Positions 1 to 8,541 of a stretch of DNA of 64,000 nucleotides are shown here, in pieces. Under the pieces are notes generated by a model. The model was given only the letters and a program-made list of their open reading frames with translations, made no database searches and was not told the origin of the DNA. Location of the stretch: assembly GCA_016710235.1 (NCBI GenBank), contig JADJLG010000001.1, positions 3,151,501-3,215,500 of the forward strand, read 5' to 3'. Position numbers and translations under genes: made by a program. This DNA comes from Saprospiraceae bacterium. GTDB taxonomy: Bacteria; Bacteroidota; Bacteroidia; Chitinophagales; Saprospiraceae. Position 1 is the first letter of the stretch, and every line of letters begins with the position of its first letter.

Positions 1-120
1 GTACATGGATCTGAATTTAGAACGCAAAAGTAAGCATTTTTTGTCTGTCCAAATTGAACATACCAAATCCTGTAATCCTAAGCATTACATATTAAATAAA
101 TTAAAATATAAAGTAATAGA

Positions 121-1110
121 TCAAAGCTCCCGCTCAAAGGCTGTCAGGTCGGCTTTTTGATCAAGCATACATTTAAAATGTCCTTTTGGACAGGCCGCAA
201 AACCAATCTTGCTACAAGGTCTGCAAGCTAATCCTACCACTTGTCTCTCATCATGAAATCTCTGCTGCCGAAAATAAGGATACATACCAAAAGCTGGACT
301 AGTACTACCCCAGATACTCAATATTGGTTTGTCAAATGCGGCTGCCATATGCATCAATCCGGTATCAGGGCTAATCACATACTGAGAATGTTTGATCCAA
401 AATGCGCTTTCGTCAAGACTACACTTTCCAACCATATCGATTACATTGTCAAATTCTAAACTCAGCTTTTGTCCCAAGCTTAGCACATCCTTCCCACCCA
501 ACAGCACAATTTTTCTGGAAGACCTGACGCCAATAATCCGTTTCCAAAGATCATATGGAATTTGTTTTGTCGCATGGGCAGCTCCTAAAACTCCTACAAT
601 ATAATTTTGCCTTACACTATTGAGCATTTCCTTAGAAGCTTGAAAACTAGGATCAAAAAAATATTCTAATCCTCCTCCGTCATATCCTACTTTTAACGGC
701 TTGAGAGATTCAAAATAACGATCTACGATATGTTGCGCCTGAAATGGGTACCAACTTTTCAGTCTGACTTTGAGCCATTTTTGGATATTCTGCTTAGAAT
801 AGTTTATGGTTTTAACCCCCAATTTCCAACATACCTGCATGCTTCTCCAATTTTTATGGAGATCAATACAATATTCAAATTTTTGATCCCGAAGAGCCTC
901 AAGAAGTTCTCCATCTACGAATTTTTCAACCGTCCAAACCTTGCTGACATTTGGATTACTTAAAAACAATCCAGCAAAAGTATTTCGGGTTAGCACATGC
1001 ACATCAACCTGCATTTGCAGATGCACGCACCTGAGTACCGGAGAAGTCAAAATAATATCACCGATCGAACTAAATCGAATAACCAGAATCTTCTTCGCCT
1101 GGGATTTCAG
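121..1110 (-). CDS. Glycosyltransferase family 9 (heptosyltransferase-like)
   Basis: Likely transfers a sugar (heptose family) from a nucleotide donor to LPS or another surface glycan at the inner membrane. The C-terminal half has the GT9 pattern GVLGAAHATKQIPYDLW and SPDTGLMHMAAAFDKP (donor binding), followed by a Cys-rich tail (CRPCSKIGFAACPKGHFKC) common in this family. The first ATG/GTG/TTG (TTG at 1050) would cut off the conserved GT9 N terminus, because the same frame upstream encodes KILVIRFSSIGDII. There is no ATG, GTG or TTG between an in-frame TAA at 1119-1117 and that motif, so I place the start at a CTG (1110); ATT at 1089 is the other option. It lies 11 nt downstream of the M4 protease gene, probably co-transcribed. 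Family confident, start not. Confidence 0.82.
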   Translation of the reverse strand: MKSQAKKILVIRFSSIGDIILTSPVLRCVHLQMQVDVHVLTRNTFAGLFLSNPNVSKVWTVEKFVDGELLEALRDQKFEYCIDLHKNWRSMQVCWKLGVKTINYSKQNIQKWLKVRLKSWYPFQAQHIVDRYFESLKPLKVGYDGGGLEYFFDPSFQASKEMLNSVRQNYIVGVLGAAHATKQIPYDLWKRIIGVRSSRKIVLLGGKDVLSLGQKLSLEFDNVIDMVGKCSLDESAFWIKHSQYVISPDTGLMHMAAAFDKPILSIWGSTSPAFGMYPYFRQQRFHDERQVVGLACRPCSKIGFAACPKGHFKCMLDQKADLTAFEREL

Positions 1111-1121
1111 ATGATTTTATT

Positions 1122-4100
1122 TTACTTAAAAATTGATAATGTCTTTGTTTGATTGTCCACGCTTAATACCAAATGGTATAATCCATCGGTCAAATCTGCC
1201 ACCCGAATCTGAAGATGATTACTACCATCTATGAGTTTTTCGGTACCATTTCTCCAAATTTTTCCTGAACCATCAACTAACTGATATTGAAGGTCAGTGG
1301 AATGATCCATTTCCAAATACAAATTCAATAATTCTGTTGTAGGATTAGGCCCAAACTCCATTTTTTTAACTGCAGGTAAATCCTTGGTGTTTATCAAACT
1401 TCTTTTACCAAGTCCAAAATAAGAGCCCCACCTTGCGGCATCTATTACTCGTGCAGGATTTCCACTTCCACTAATTTTTGTTCCTCCTATTGGAATTTTA
1501 AACAAATTAAATTGAGTTGATTCGTCTTCATAAATGACACGATTGTCCAAAACATTATAATTTGGATATCCTGTTCCCGAACGGTTGTCTAGAATTGCTT
1601 CTGTCTCTCCAGTTTCTATATTAGTACCAAGAATGGCATAATTTGTTGAAAACAGGTCTTCTTGTACATAGTCAAATGCAATAATATAAGGTGAATTTTT
1701 AGAAAATATTGCATTACCTATACTTGTATTTTCTGGTAGAGCGGAAAACAGTTTTTCAATTTTTCCATCTGAAAATGTTTTTGAGCTGCTCTCAAAAACC
1801 TTTAGGAATCCAATATCCCAATAATTTACCGTAGCACCTCCTGAATTGCTTGCAATGGAGCTATATGAATCATAGAGTATATATTGGCTTGATAAATCAA
1901 AATCCATAAAATCCGCATATTTCACTTCTCCGGTTGAAACGCCCTGAGTGTAGGTCGGATTGTATAGGGTAAAACTTTTCCATTGTTGAGAAACAAAATC
2001 ATAAACATGAATAATTTTTTCTTCTGCATTGAGCAATGCAGCTAATAACCTTCCATCTTTTGATATAACAACATTTCTATAAATATTATTTCCAGGATCT
2101 AGATCGACGTCTTGATAAGCACTTGTCTGACTATTAAAAAACAACCCATGCATAGAATTATCACTGGCAACATAATAGATCTCAGTGCCATCATCAGTTA
2201 CACTTGGTTTAGAAATTATACTTTTTGTCGACAACTCGAAGAATTTTGAATTTTGTTCATCTACCAAGTAAACTCCTTCCAGGTTTTGATCTGTACACAC
2301 GATATATTCTTTGCCAGGATTAGCTGAAAGGTCCTTTTGATAATTTCCACCACCTGTGCTTCCGCCTCCACCGATACCAACCTTGCTAAATGCAGACTGT
2401 GCAGCTGCCAGAACATTTGCATTTGAGGAATAAAGGTCTTTACAACTTTGTTCGATAGATGCTCTTAAATCGAGAAATTTGGATGATCTGGTCAGATAAC
2501 TTGTTAATGCCCTGTAATAAACCTTTTCGGCAATAATTTTTGCCTGTTCCTCGCTCATATTTTTTGCCATCTCTTGGACAAAAAGGTAATAGGCATAATT
2601 TGTAATCCCACTGTTGATATGGACGCCACCATTATCCTCTGTTCCTTTATATTGTTCATTTACATGGTTGGGTTGCCAAGCATAATTACCTTGACTAGCG
2701 CCATTGTGAGGATTGCTTAAATCTCTAAGGGCTCCTGATGGAAAATATGCTTTCACGACAACGTCTTCACCCATTTTCCAATCTTCACGATCTATCATTG
2801 CTCCAAAAATGTCTGCAAATGATTCATTCAGTGCACCAGACTCATTTTCGTAAGTCAGATTTGCAGAATTTTGAATGACACCATGTGACATCTCATGTCC
2901 TGCTACATCCAACCCTTTTGCCAAAGGAGTAAATGCCTGATTTCCATTTCCATAAAACATAGCTTCTCCGTTCCAAAATGCATTGTCCATTTTCTTTCCG
3001 TCTTCATCCGTAACATTGATGAAAGAAATGATAGTGCCTTTCTCCCCATTGATACTGTTTCTTTGATGAGTACCCAGATAATAGTCATAAGCTTTGCCTG
3101 CATTGTAGTGTGCTGAAATAGCTGTAGGATTATTCCAAATATTGTTTGATGAGGTGATATGATCAGCTTGAAAATTGCTGCTACCTGCTCTTGAATTTAA
3201 CGCGTCAATAGTAAAAATTGCACCTACCGGTTCATCAGGCATTTTGGAAGCAGATGGGTTAAACATAGATCTCGACCCATCAATCATATAGTATCTTGAA
3301 CCTTCTTTCCAGGTTCTAAAACTGCGATTTACACCCAATAAATCTGTACCGTTTGCTGGTTCATCTCCAAGAGGTGATAGCATGGATGTTCCTTCAAGAT
3401 TATGGTCATGAGAGTGAAGTTCTCCTTGTGAATGAAGCTTACAAATGTTTGTGCTGCTTTTAAGTACTTTACCATTTATAGCATCGACAATGACTTGATA
3501 TCTTTCAGTAGCTTGCGGCATGATATCCAGTATATATACCAAAAACCAATTACTAGTCTTGTCTTTCCAATACTCCAATGATTGAGACTTGAGACCGGTT
3601 CTTAATCCGCCAATACCATAAGTCACTTCGTCAGTGGCTATTTTTTCTACATCGCGCAGATGTTTTTTGGCAAATTGGTATGCCTGGTTACTGCTTATTC
3701 TCGCCTGTACTGGAGCAATTGAGGGGACTTCAGCATTACCATGTGCCATCAGTTTTTGATCCTTAGAGTAAAGATGAATAAAATACTCTGATGCATAAAT
3801 AGGTACACCAGCAAAATACTGCTGCATGCGAATATGCCGGATGCCTAGTTCATCCAACTCATTTCGCTTTACTATGAACTGAGTCCCTGTACCTTCTAAA
3901 GCTAGTCTTTGCCCGATAAAATCGTTCCAAAACTCTTTGGAATCGGACCTGGTTTGAGCCGGTAAGACGCATTCGAATCTCGTAGGTCGATCACTTTTAT
4001 CTTGACTTATTACAGACATACGCATAGATGCATTTTCCAATACCCTTTTAGAAAGTGGCAACGATGGTAGATCTTGCAATATACTCCACCCGAAATTACT

Positions 4101-4247
4101 TCCCTCATGGGTGTTCGCTTTCGTCAAAATTCCCGGCGTCTTTGGTTTACTTGTTTGATCAAAACGAATATTCTTTTTCATTTGACCAAAACCCACACTG
4201 TAACCGAAAGCCAAGGCTATCAATACCAAAGTAAATCTGAATTTCAT
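1122..4247 (-). CDS. Secreted M4-family (thermolysin-like) metallopeptidase with T9SS C-terminal domain
   Basis: Secreted zinc endopeptidase. Domains in order: signal peptide (about residues 1-22), FTP/PepSY-type propeptide (about 90-265), and M4 catalytic domain with the zinc motif HEMSH (H451, E452, H455) and third ligand E475 in NESFADIFG. The C-terminal M4 half contains VHINSGITNYAYYLF. After a Gly/Ser linker comes a region of about 280 residues with propeller-like repeats (KDGRLLAALL, SKNSPYIIAFDY), then a T9SS type A sorting domain (GPNPTTELLNLYL to the end). At 1041 aa it is longer than classical thermolysins because of the propeller and sorting domains. It sits 5 nt downstream of the lipoprotein gene at 4253, so the two are probably one transcript. 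Confidence 0.95.
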   Translation of the reverse strand: MKFRFTLVLIALAFGYSVGFGQMKKNIRFDQTSKPKTPGILTKANTHEGSNFGWSILQDLPSLPLSKRVLENASMRMSVISQDKSDRPTRFECVLPAQTRSDSKEFWNDFIGQRLALEGTGTQFIVKRNELDELGIRHIRMQQYFAGVPIYASEYFIHLYSKDQKLMAHGNAEVPSIAPVQARISSNQAYQFAKKHLRDVEKIATDEVTYGIGGLRTGLKSQSLEYWKDKTSNWFLVYILDIMPQATERYQVIVDAINGKVLKSSTNICKLHSQGELHSHDHNLEGTSMLSPLGDEPANGTDLLGVNRSFRTWKEGSRYYMIDGSRSMFNPSASKMPDEPVGAIFTIDALNSRAGSSNFQADHITSSNNIWNNPTAISAHYNAGKAYDYYLGTHQRNSINGEKGTIISFINVTDEDGKKMDNAFWNGEAMFYGNGNQAFTPLAKGLDVAGHEMSHGVIQNSANLTYENESGALNESFADIFGAMIDREDWKMGEDVVVKAYFPSGALRDLSNPHNGASQGNYAWQPNHVNEQYKGTEDNGGVHINSGITNYAYYLFVQEMAKNMSEEQAKIIAEKVYYRALTSYLTRSSKFLDLRASIEQSCKDLYSSNANVLAAAQSAFSKVGIGGGGSTGGGNYQKDLSANPGKEYIVCTDQNLEGVYLVDEQNSKFFELSTKSIISKPSVTDDGTEIYYVASDNSMHGLFFNSQTSAYQDVDLDPGNNIYRNVVISKDGRLLAALLNAEEKIIHVYDFVSQQWKSFTLYNPTYTQGVSTGEVKYADFMDFDLSSQYILYDSYSSIASNSGGATVNYWDIGFLKVFESSSKTFSDGKIEKLFSALPENTSIGNAIFSKNSPYIIAFDYVQEDLFSTNYAILGTNIETGETEAILDNRSGTGYPNYNVLDNRVIYEDESTQFNLFKIPIGGTKISGSGNPARVIDAARWGSYFGLGKRSLINTKDLPAVKKMEFGPNPTTELLNLYLEMDHSTDLQYQLVDGSGKIWRNGTEKLIDGSNHLQIRVADLTDGLYHLVLSVDNQTKTLSIFK

Positions 4248-4252
4248 CTTGT

Positions 4253-4690
4253 TTATTTTGTTTCTTTAAAAGCTTTTTGAATGAAGTGTTCCATATTGGA
4301 ATAAAACAAATTTAAATTCGGCTCTGCAGCTTGCTTTGACCCATCCCATACCAGTCTTTTCACCTGATCACCTATTTTTATTTCAATAAACTTATAAATG
4401 TTTCCGGGATTGCTCTCCTCCGCATCAAAGAGCCCAAGTGAGTTGAGATTCTGGAACATTTGGGTGGCGTCAGTTTTTTTCATTTTGGCTTTCACCTGAG
4501 CAGAATTTATCAAGGTTCCATCTTTATACAAATTTGTAAAAAGCTCTCTGCCCACAAAACCGCCACCGGAGCCAATCCGAATGTAATCTTCTTTAGTGTA
4601 ATCTATAACTTTTGCACTCTTACACGCCCAAAGTACAGACAATGCCAAAACACTGGCACAAATCCCTATATAAATGCAGTATTGCTTCAT
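4253..4690 (-). CDS. Putative lipoprotein, unknown function
   Basis: About 145 aa. The N terminus MKQYCIYIGICASVLALSVLWAC is a lipoprotein signal with a lipobox ending at Cys, followed by KSAKVIDYTKEDYIRIGSGG. The remainder (RELFTNLYKDGTLINS, KRLVWDG) resembles small Bacteroidota lipoproteins of the 'FISUMP/heat-induced' size class, but I recognise no named family. An upstream in-frame ATG at 4705 is possible; the ATG at 4690 gives the normal charged n-region. A TAGCTTTG -7 box lies 58 nt upstream (4756-4749). Its stop is 5 nt before the start of the M4 protease, so it may be an accessory or an inhibitor of the protease; that role is inferred from position only. Confidence 0.75.
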   Translation of the reverse strand: MKQYCIYIGICASVLALSVLWACKSAKVIDYTKEDYIRIGSGGGFVGRELFTNLYKDGTLINSAQVKAKMKKTDATQMFQNLNSLGLFDAEESNPGNIYKFIEIKIGDQVKRLVWDGSKQAAEPNLNLFYSNMEHFIQKAFKETK

Positions 4691-4748
4691 CTCAGTAACT
4701 TTCATATTATTTCAAATAACATAGCTTGTTTTCCAAAAAGCTTTATTC

Positions 4749-4756
4749 CAAAGCTA
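4749..4756 (-). promoter_or_regulatory. Candidate -7 promoter box (TAGCTTTG) for the lipoprotein-M4 operon
   Basis: On the minus strand the sequence TAGCTTTG matches the Bacteroidota TAnnTTTG element exactly. A TTTG -33 box at the right spacing is not obvious. Confidence 0.4.
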
Positions 4757-4859
4757 AAAAGCTTAAAGATCTAACTATTTGACAGCAAGTTAAACCTATA
4801 GTATCATAAATGTAAGTTAATATTTGATCGAGGGAACAAAAGGATCCCATATTTCGTTT

Positions 4860-4867
4860 TATTTTTG
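4860..4867 (+). promoter_or_regulatory. Candidate -7 promoter box (TATTTTTG) for the Cys-rich secreted protein
   Basis: Exact TAnnTTTG match, 30 nt before the ATG at 4898. It excludes an earlier in-frame start at 4865, which lies inside the box. Confidence 0.45.
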
Positions 4868-4897
4868 CAAAGATTATTAATTAAATTTAAATCAAAT

Positions 4898-5329
4898 ATG
4901 AAAAGTATCTTAATCGTTTTAGGATTGTTTATCGGATTGAGTTTCAATCAATTATCTGCACAAACTTGCCAACATGCCAAAAAAGACGCAAAATCGTGCA
5001 GCGCATCATCTGCAGCCGTTTCAGAAGCTGCCCTAAAAGCAGCAGAAGCTGATGCTACTATCGAGAAAAAAGTTTGTGAAAAATCAGGAAAAGTGAGTTT
5101 TCAAAGAAAATCTACTGATGCTGCAGGGACTGTTACTTATAATGATGTGGTATTTGACGAAGGGAAGGCGATGTTTGTGAGTGCAGATGGCTCTTCAATG
5201 TCTGATTCTAAAAAAGCTTGCACAGGTGGTGAGTCAAAAGCTTGTTGCAAGAAAGGTGCTAAATCATGTTGCAAGAAAGGTGCTAAAACCTGCTCAAAAG
5301 ATGGTGCTTCCAGCGAGCAAGCAAAGTAA
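4898..5329 (+). CDS. Small secreted Cys-rich protein with C-terminal CCKKGAK repeats
   Basis: 143 aa, exported: signal peptide MKSILIVLGLFIGLSFNQLSAQ, then a mature part starting TCQHAKKDAKSC. The middle (about residues 50-100) contains KKVCEKSGKVSFQRKS and TVTYNDVVFDEGKAMF. The C terminus carries three near-copies of an 8-residue unit (ACCKKGAK, SCCKKGAK, TCSKDGAS), visible in the DNA as about 24-nt tandem repeats at 5238-5309. The Cys/Lys-rich tail could bind metal or be a disulfide-rich, flexible surface segment; neither is shown. No named family recognised. It is monocistronic: own -7 box upstream, strong terminator downstream. Confidence 0.75.
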   Translation: MKSILIVLGLFIGLSFNQLSAQTCQHAKKDAKSCSASSAAVSEAALKAAEADATIEKKVCEKSGKVSFQRKSTDAAGTVTYNDVVFDEGKAMFVSADGSSMSDSKKACTGGESKACCKKGAKSCCKKGAKTCSKDGASSEQAK

Positions 5330-5350
5330 TAATTTTATTTTTCTAACGAT

Positions 5351-5380
5351 AAGGCTACCTCTTTAGGTAGCCTTTTTTTA
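5351..5380 (+). terminator. Rho-independent terminator of the Cys-rich protein gene
   Basis: Perfect 10-bp stem (aaggctacct / aggtagcctt, 5351-5360 with 5365-5374), a 4-nt loop and a run of seven T, 20 nt after the stop codon. Confidence 0.9.
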
Positions 5381-5391
5381 TTTTTGGCGCT

Positions 5392-5871
5392 ATGATAAAA
5401 AAAATATTTACCGGTTTAATCATTTTCTTACTCTTGCTACAGTTATTTAAGTTCAATAACAACACGTCTGACCAACATCCGGGTTTGGTGTTTGATAAAT
5501 ACCCAATAACTCCTGAACTAGAGCAAACGATGCGTTCATCCTGCTTTGATTGCCATAGCAACATGACTAAATATCCATGGTATGCAAAAATACAACCGGT
5601 GAGCTTTTGGTTAAACCACCACGTAAAAGAGGGCAAAGGCAAACTAAATTTTTCCGAATTTTCAGCATATTCAGCCAGGAAACAAGCACATAAAATGGAA
5701 GAGATTGCAGAGGTTGTTGAGAAAAAAGAAATGCCACCTAACTACTATACAGCTCTTGGGCTTCATCCTGAAGCCAACTTGTCTGATGAGCAAAGAAAAG
5801 GGATTGCCGAATGGGCAAAACAATCCCAAAATCTAATCATCAATGGCAGCGCTCCTTCTCACGAAGAGTGA
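5392..5871 (+). CDS. Haem-binding domain protein (c-type cytochrome-like)
   Basis: 159 aa. One N-terminal membrane segment (residues 4-20, IFTGLIIFLLLLQLFKF) anchors or exports the protein. The single haem motif CFDCH (about residue 52) lies in SSCFDCHSNMTKYPWY, followed by IQPVSFWLNHHVKEGK and a C-terminal KKEMPPNYYTALGLHPEANLS; this order is that of the Haem_bd family. It probably holds one covalent haem in the periplasm as an electron carrier or sensor. The ATG is 5 nt after a TATTTTTG box (5379-5386) that overlaps the T-run of the preceding terminator, so the transcript may be leaderless. Confidence 0.85.
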   Translation: MIKKIFTGLIIFLLLLQLFKFNNNTSDQHPGLVFDKYPITPELEQTMRSSCFDCHSNMTKYPWYAKIQPVSFWLNHHVKEGKGKLNFSEFSAYSARKQAHKMEEIAEVVEKKEMPPNYYTALGLHPEANLSDEQRKGIAEWAKQSQNLIINGSAPSHEE

Positions 5872-5922
5872 TTCATGCAATATAACATCAATTCAATATT
5901 TCAGACCATCTATCTGATAGGA

Positions 5923-5956
5923 TTGAGTCTCAAGGGAATGAGTTTCAGTATTTTTG
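5923..5956 (+). promoter_or_regulatory. Candidate promoter of the beta-mannosidase gene
   Basis: TTG at 5923-5925, 23-nt spacer, TATTTTTG at 5949-5956. The ATG at 5961 starts 4 nt after the box, so the message would have little or no leader. Confidence 0.45.
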
Positions 5957-5960
5957 TGCT

Positions 5961-8450
5961 ATGCGTGTGTATCTTGTTTTATTGATGACAGCATTAGGCT
6001 TAAGTTATTTGCATTCGCAGACAGAAAAAATCTATCTGTCCGGTTGGGAATGGAATATTTCTTCTCAGAAAGAGTGGTACCCATGTACGATTCCAGGAAA
6101 CCACATTTCAGCCTTGATTGAAAATCACATGATCCAAAGCCCATTTAATGGGATAAATGAATTCAGTGCTCAAATTTACAACGATGAGAGCAATCAATTT
6201 AGAAGCTATTTCGATTTAACAGAACTCCAGATGAATGCAAGTCATGTCTGGTGGGAATGTGACGGGTTAGATACTTACTGCAAAATTTGGATCAATGGCA
6301 GATTGGTTGGTGAGAGTAATAATGCATTTCGCAGGTGGAGGTATGATATCAAAAATTACATACAAAAAGGTAGAAACGAGTGCCTTATTAAAATCGAGTC
6401 GGCAGATTTGATATCTCAAAATCTTTATTCAAAACAAATCACTCCCCTACCGGGAGAAGCCAGAGTAACTATCCGTAAACCACAATATCATTTTGGTTGG
6501 GATTTTGGCCCAAAATTGATAATTAATGGAATTTCAAGTTTGCCTGAAATCATTATTAATCAGAATATTCATTGTGATTATGCTAGTCTACAAACCATCG
6601 AAATTCAAAAGGGTAAGGCTGAACTAGAACTCATGGTAGAATATACCGCTTCAAATTCTGATGAATACGAGTTCGAGTTGTTGATGGATGATCGGAAGTT
6701 TATATTTCAGGAAAATTTGGAAGCTGGAACTCATTTGTTTCGAAAAAAAATAAAAATCAAAAATCCGGAATTGTGGTGGCCTAATGGAAACGGAAATCAA
6801 AAATTGTATCGTGTTACATTGAACGCAAGGTCAAAGAATTTGAATCACCATTTTTCCAAACAATGGCAATGCGGTATAAGGCAGATCAAATTGATACATG
6901 AGAATGATAAAGATGGAAAGTCATTTTACTTCTTGGTAAATGGCGAACAAATTTTTATCAAGGGGTCTAATTATATTCCCCCTGATATTCTGAAACCAGA
7001 TGCTGACCCAATCCAACTTTTGCAAGACGCCAAAGCTTGTCACTTTAATATGTTGAGAATTTGGGGTGGAGGAACTTACGAAACGGAAAGATTTTATCAG
7101 CTCTGCGATAGTTTAGGGATTTTAATTTGGCAAGATTTTATGTTTGCTTGTGGGATGTATCCGGGTGATGAAGATTTTTTGGACAATGTATTGGCCGAAG
7201 CCGACCATCAAGTAAAAAGGATTTCCGCACACGCTTGCCTCGCACTATGGTGTGGGAATAATGAAATTAGCGAAGGATGGGATCGTTGGGGCTGGCAGAC
7301 ATTACTTGCCAAGTCCATCAAATCCAAGCTCAGTTCGGATTATGATAAACTCTTTAAATCCATATTACCTGCAGCTGTTCAATCATTCAGCAGGACGGAT
7401 TATTGGGAATCATCACCACTTTTCGGGAGAGGCGATAGTAGATTTCAATCTGAAGGCGACGCCCATGACTGGGGAGTTTGGCACGATGAGATGCCGTTCG
7501 ATGTTTTTGAAACCCGAGTTCCCAGATTTATGAGTGAAGCCGGATTCCAGTCGTTGCCATCATTGTCAACTATTGTGCAAATCGCTGATTCTTCAGAATG
7601 GGATCTTCAATCTCCGTCCTTACTTTCACATCAAAAACATCCTCGAGGCAATAAGCTCATTTCAAAATACATACAGCACGATTTTCCAGATCCTACAAAT
7701 TTTCCAAATTTGATATACCTGAGCCAATTGACTCAGGCTGACGGAATGGCTGTAGGAATAGAAGCGCATCGAAGAGCCAAACCATACTGCATGGGTACTT
7801 TATACTGGCAGTACAATGATTGTTGGCCCGGAATTTCCTGGTCAGGTAGAGAGTATTCAGGTCGATGGAAAGCCTTGCAGCATAAAACTAAAGAAATCTT
7901 TAAACCAGTATTGATCTCAGCAGAGTCTAAGTTTAACCTTGTACATGTCTTTGCAACATCAGACTTGCTATATCCTTACACGGATTCACTTGACATTAAA
8001 ATTATTGAGACTAAGGGTAAAACAATATGGCAAGAAAAAATAAATTTCCAACTCAAAGCGAACGAATCCAAAATAGTGTATGAGCTAGATATTGCGAAAT
8101 TGAGTTTTCCATTTGATGTACACAATCACATACTAGTCCTTCAGCCTTTCAATCAAAAAATGTCCAACATAAAATGGCATCTGTTTGATGTCCCAAAGAA
8201 AATAAAGTGGGAAGAAACGCAGTTTGAAATGACATCAATTACAGAATACAATGGAGTCTACTCGTTTTTCATTACATGCAACAATCCGGCAAAAGGTGTT
8301 TATCTCCAAGAATCTGAAAATATTAGATATTTTCCTAATTACTTTGATATTTTACCCGGTCAAAAACTAAAGATTGGTATTGAAAATAATAGTCCAATGT
8401 CGGCTCAATTACCCGAGAAAATTATTTGCATTAATCAGCTGATTCATTAA
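5961..8450 (+). CDS. Secreted glycoside hydrolase family 2, beta-mannosidase
   Basis: 829 aa; hydrolyses terminal beta-mannosyl residues. Signal peptide (residues 1-20, ending YLHSQ). N-terminal jelly-roll domain of the GH2 type (residues about 25-200, with WWECDGLDTYCKIWINGRLV), an Ig-like linker domain, and a TIM barrel (about 320-650). Acid/base Glu is E435 in WCGNNEISEGW; the nucleophile is E526 in RFMSEAGFQSLPS; LRIWGGGTYE and YWQYNDCWPGISW are further signatures of the beta-mannosidase branch. Length agrees with this branch (about 830-880 aa). No polysaccharide-utilisation neighbours (susC/susD) are present, so it acts as a lone exo-enzyme, probably periplasmic or surface-exposed. Convergent with the DUF1501 gene. 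Confidence 0.95.
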   Translation: MRVYLVLLMTALGLSYLHSQTEKIYLSGWEWNISSQKEWYPCTIPGNHISALIENHMIQSPFNGINEFSAQIYNDESNQFRSYFDLTELQMNASHVWWECDGLDTYCKIWINGRLVGESNNAFRRWRYDIKNYIQKGRNECLIKIESADLISQNLYSKQITPLPGEARVTIRKPQYHFGWDFGPKLIINGISSLPEIIINQNIHCDYASLQTIEIQKGKAELELMVEYTASNSDEYEFELLMDDRKFIFQENLEAGTHLFRKKIKIKNPELWWPNGNGNQKLYRVTLNARSKNLNHHFSKQWQCGIRQIKLIHENDKDGKSFYFLVNGEQIFIKGSNYIPPDILKPDADPIQLLQDAKACHFNMLRIWGGGTYETERFYQLCDSLGILIWQDFMFACGMYPGDEDFLDNVLAEADHQVKRISAHACLALWCGNNEISEGWDRWGWQTLLAKSIKSKLSSDYDKLFKSILPAAVQSFSRTDYWESSPLFGRGDSRFQSEGDAHDWGVWHDEMPFDVFETRVPRFMSEAGFQSLPSLSTIVQIADSSEWDLQSPSLLSHQKHPRGNKLISKYIQHDFPDPTNFPNLIYLSQLTQADGMAVGIEAHRRAKPYCMGTLYWQYNDCWPGISWSGREYSGRWKALQHKTKEIFKPVLISAESKFNLVHVFATSDLLYPYTDSLDIKIIETKGKTIWQEKINFQLKANESKIVYELDIAKLSFPFDVHNHILVLQPFNQKMSNIKWHLFDVPKKIKWEETQFEMTSITEYNGVYSFFITCNNPAKGVYLQESENIRYFPNYFDILPGQKLKIGIENNSPMSAQLPEKIICINQLIH

Positions 8451-8541
8451 TCCAGGAAATAGTTTGGTATAATTCGTAAATCAAGATTAGGGAAATTCTG
8501 AAATTTTTTGCTTCCAGATCCTCTCAAGATTTTAAAAAGAC

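Noticed and set aside
1..120. Possible gene or terminator at the left edge
   Set aside because: No open frame, stem-loop or motif could be supported in these 120 nt.
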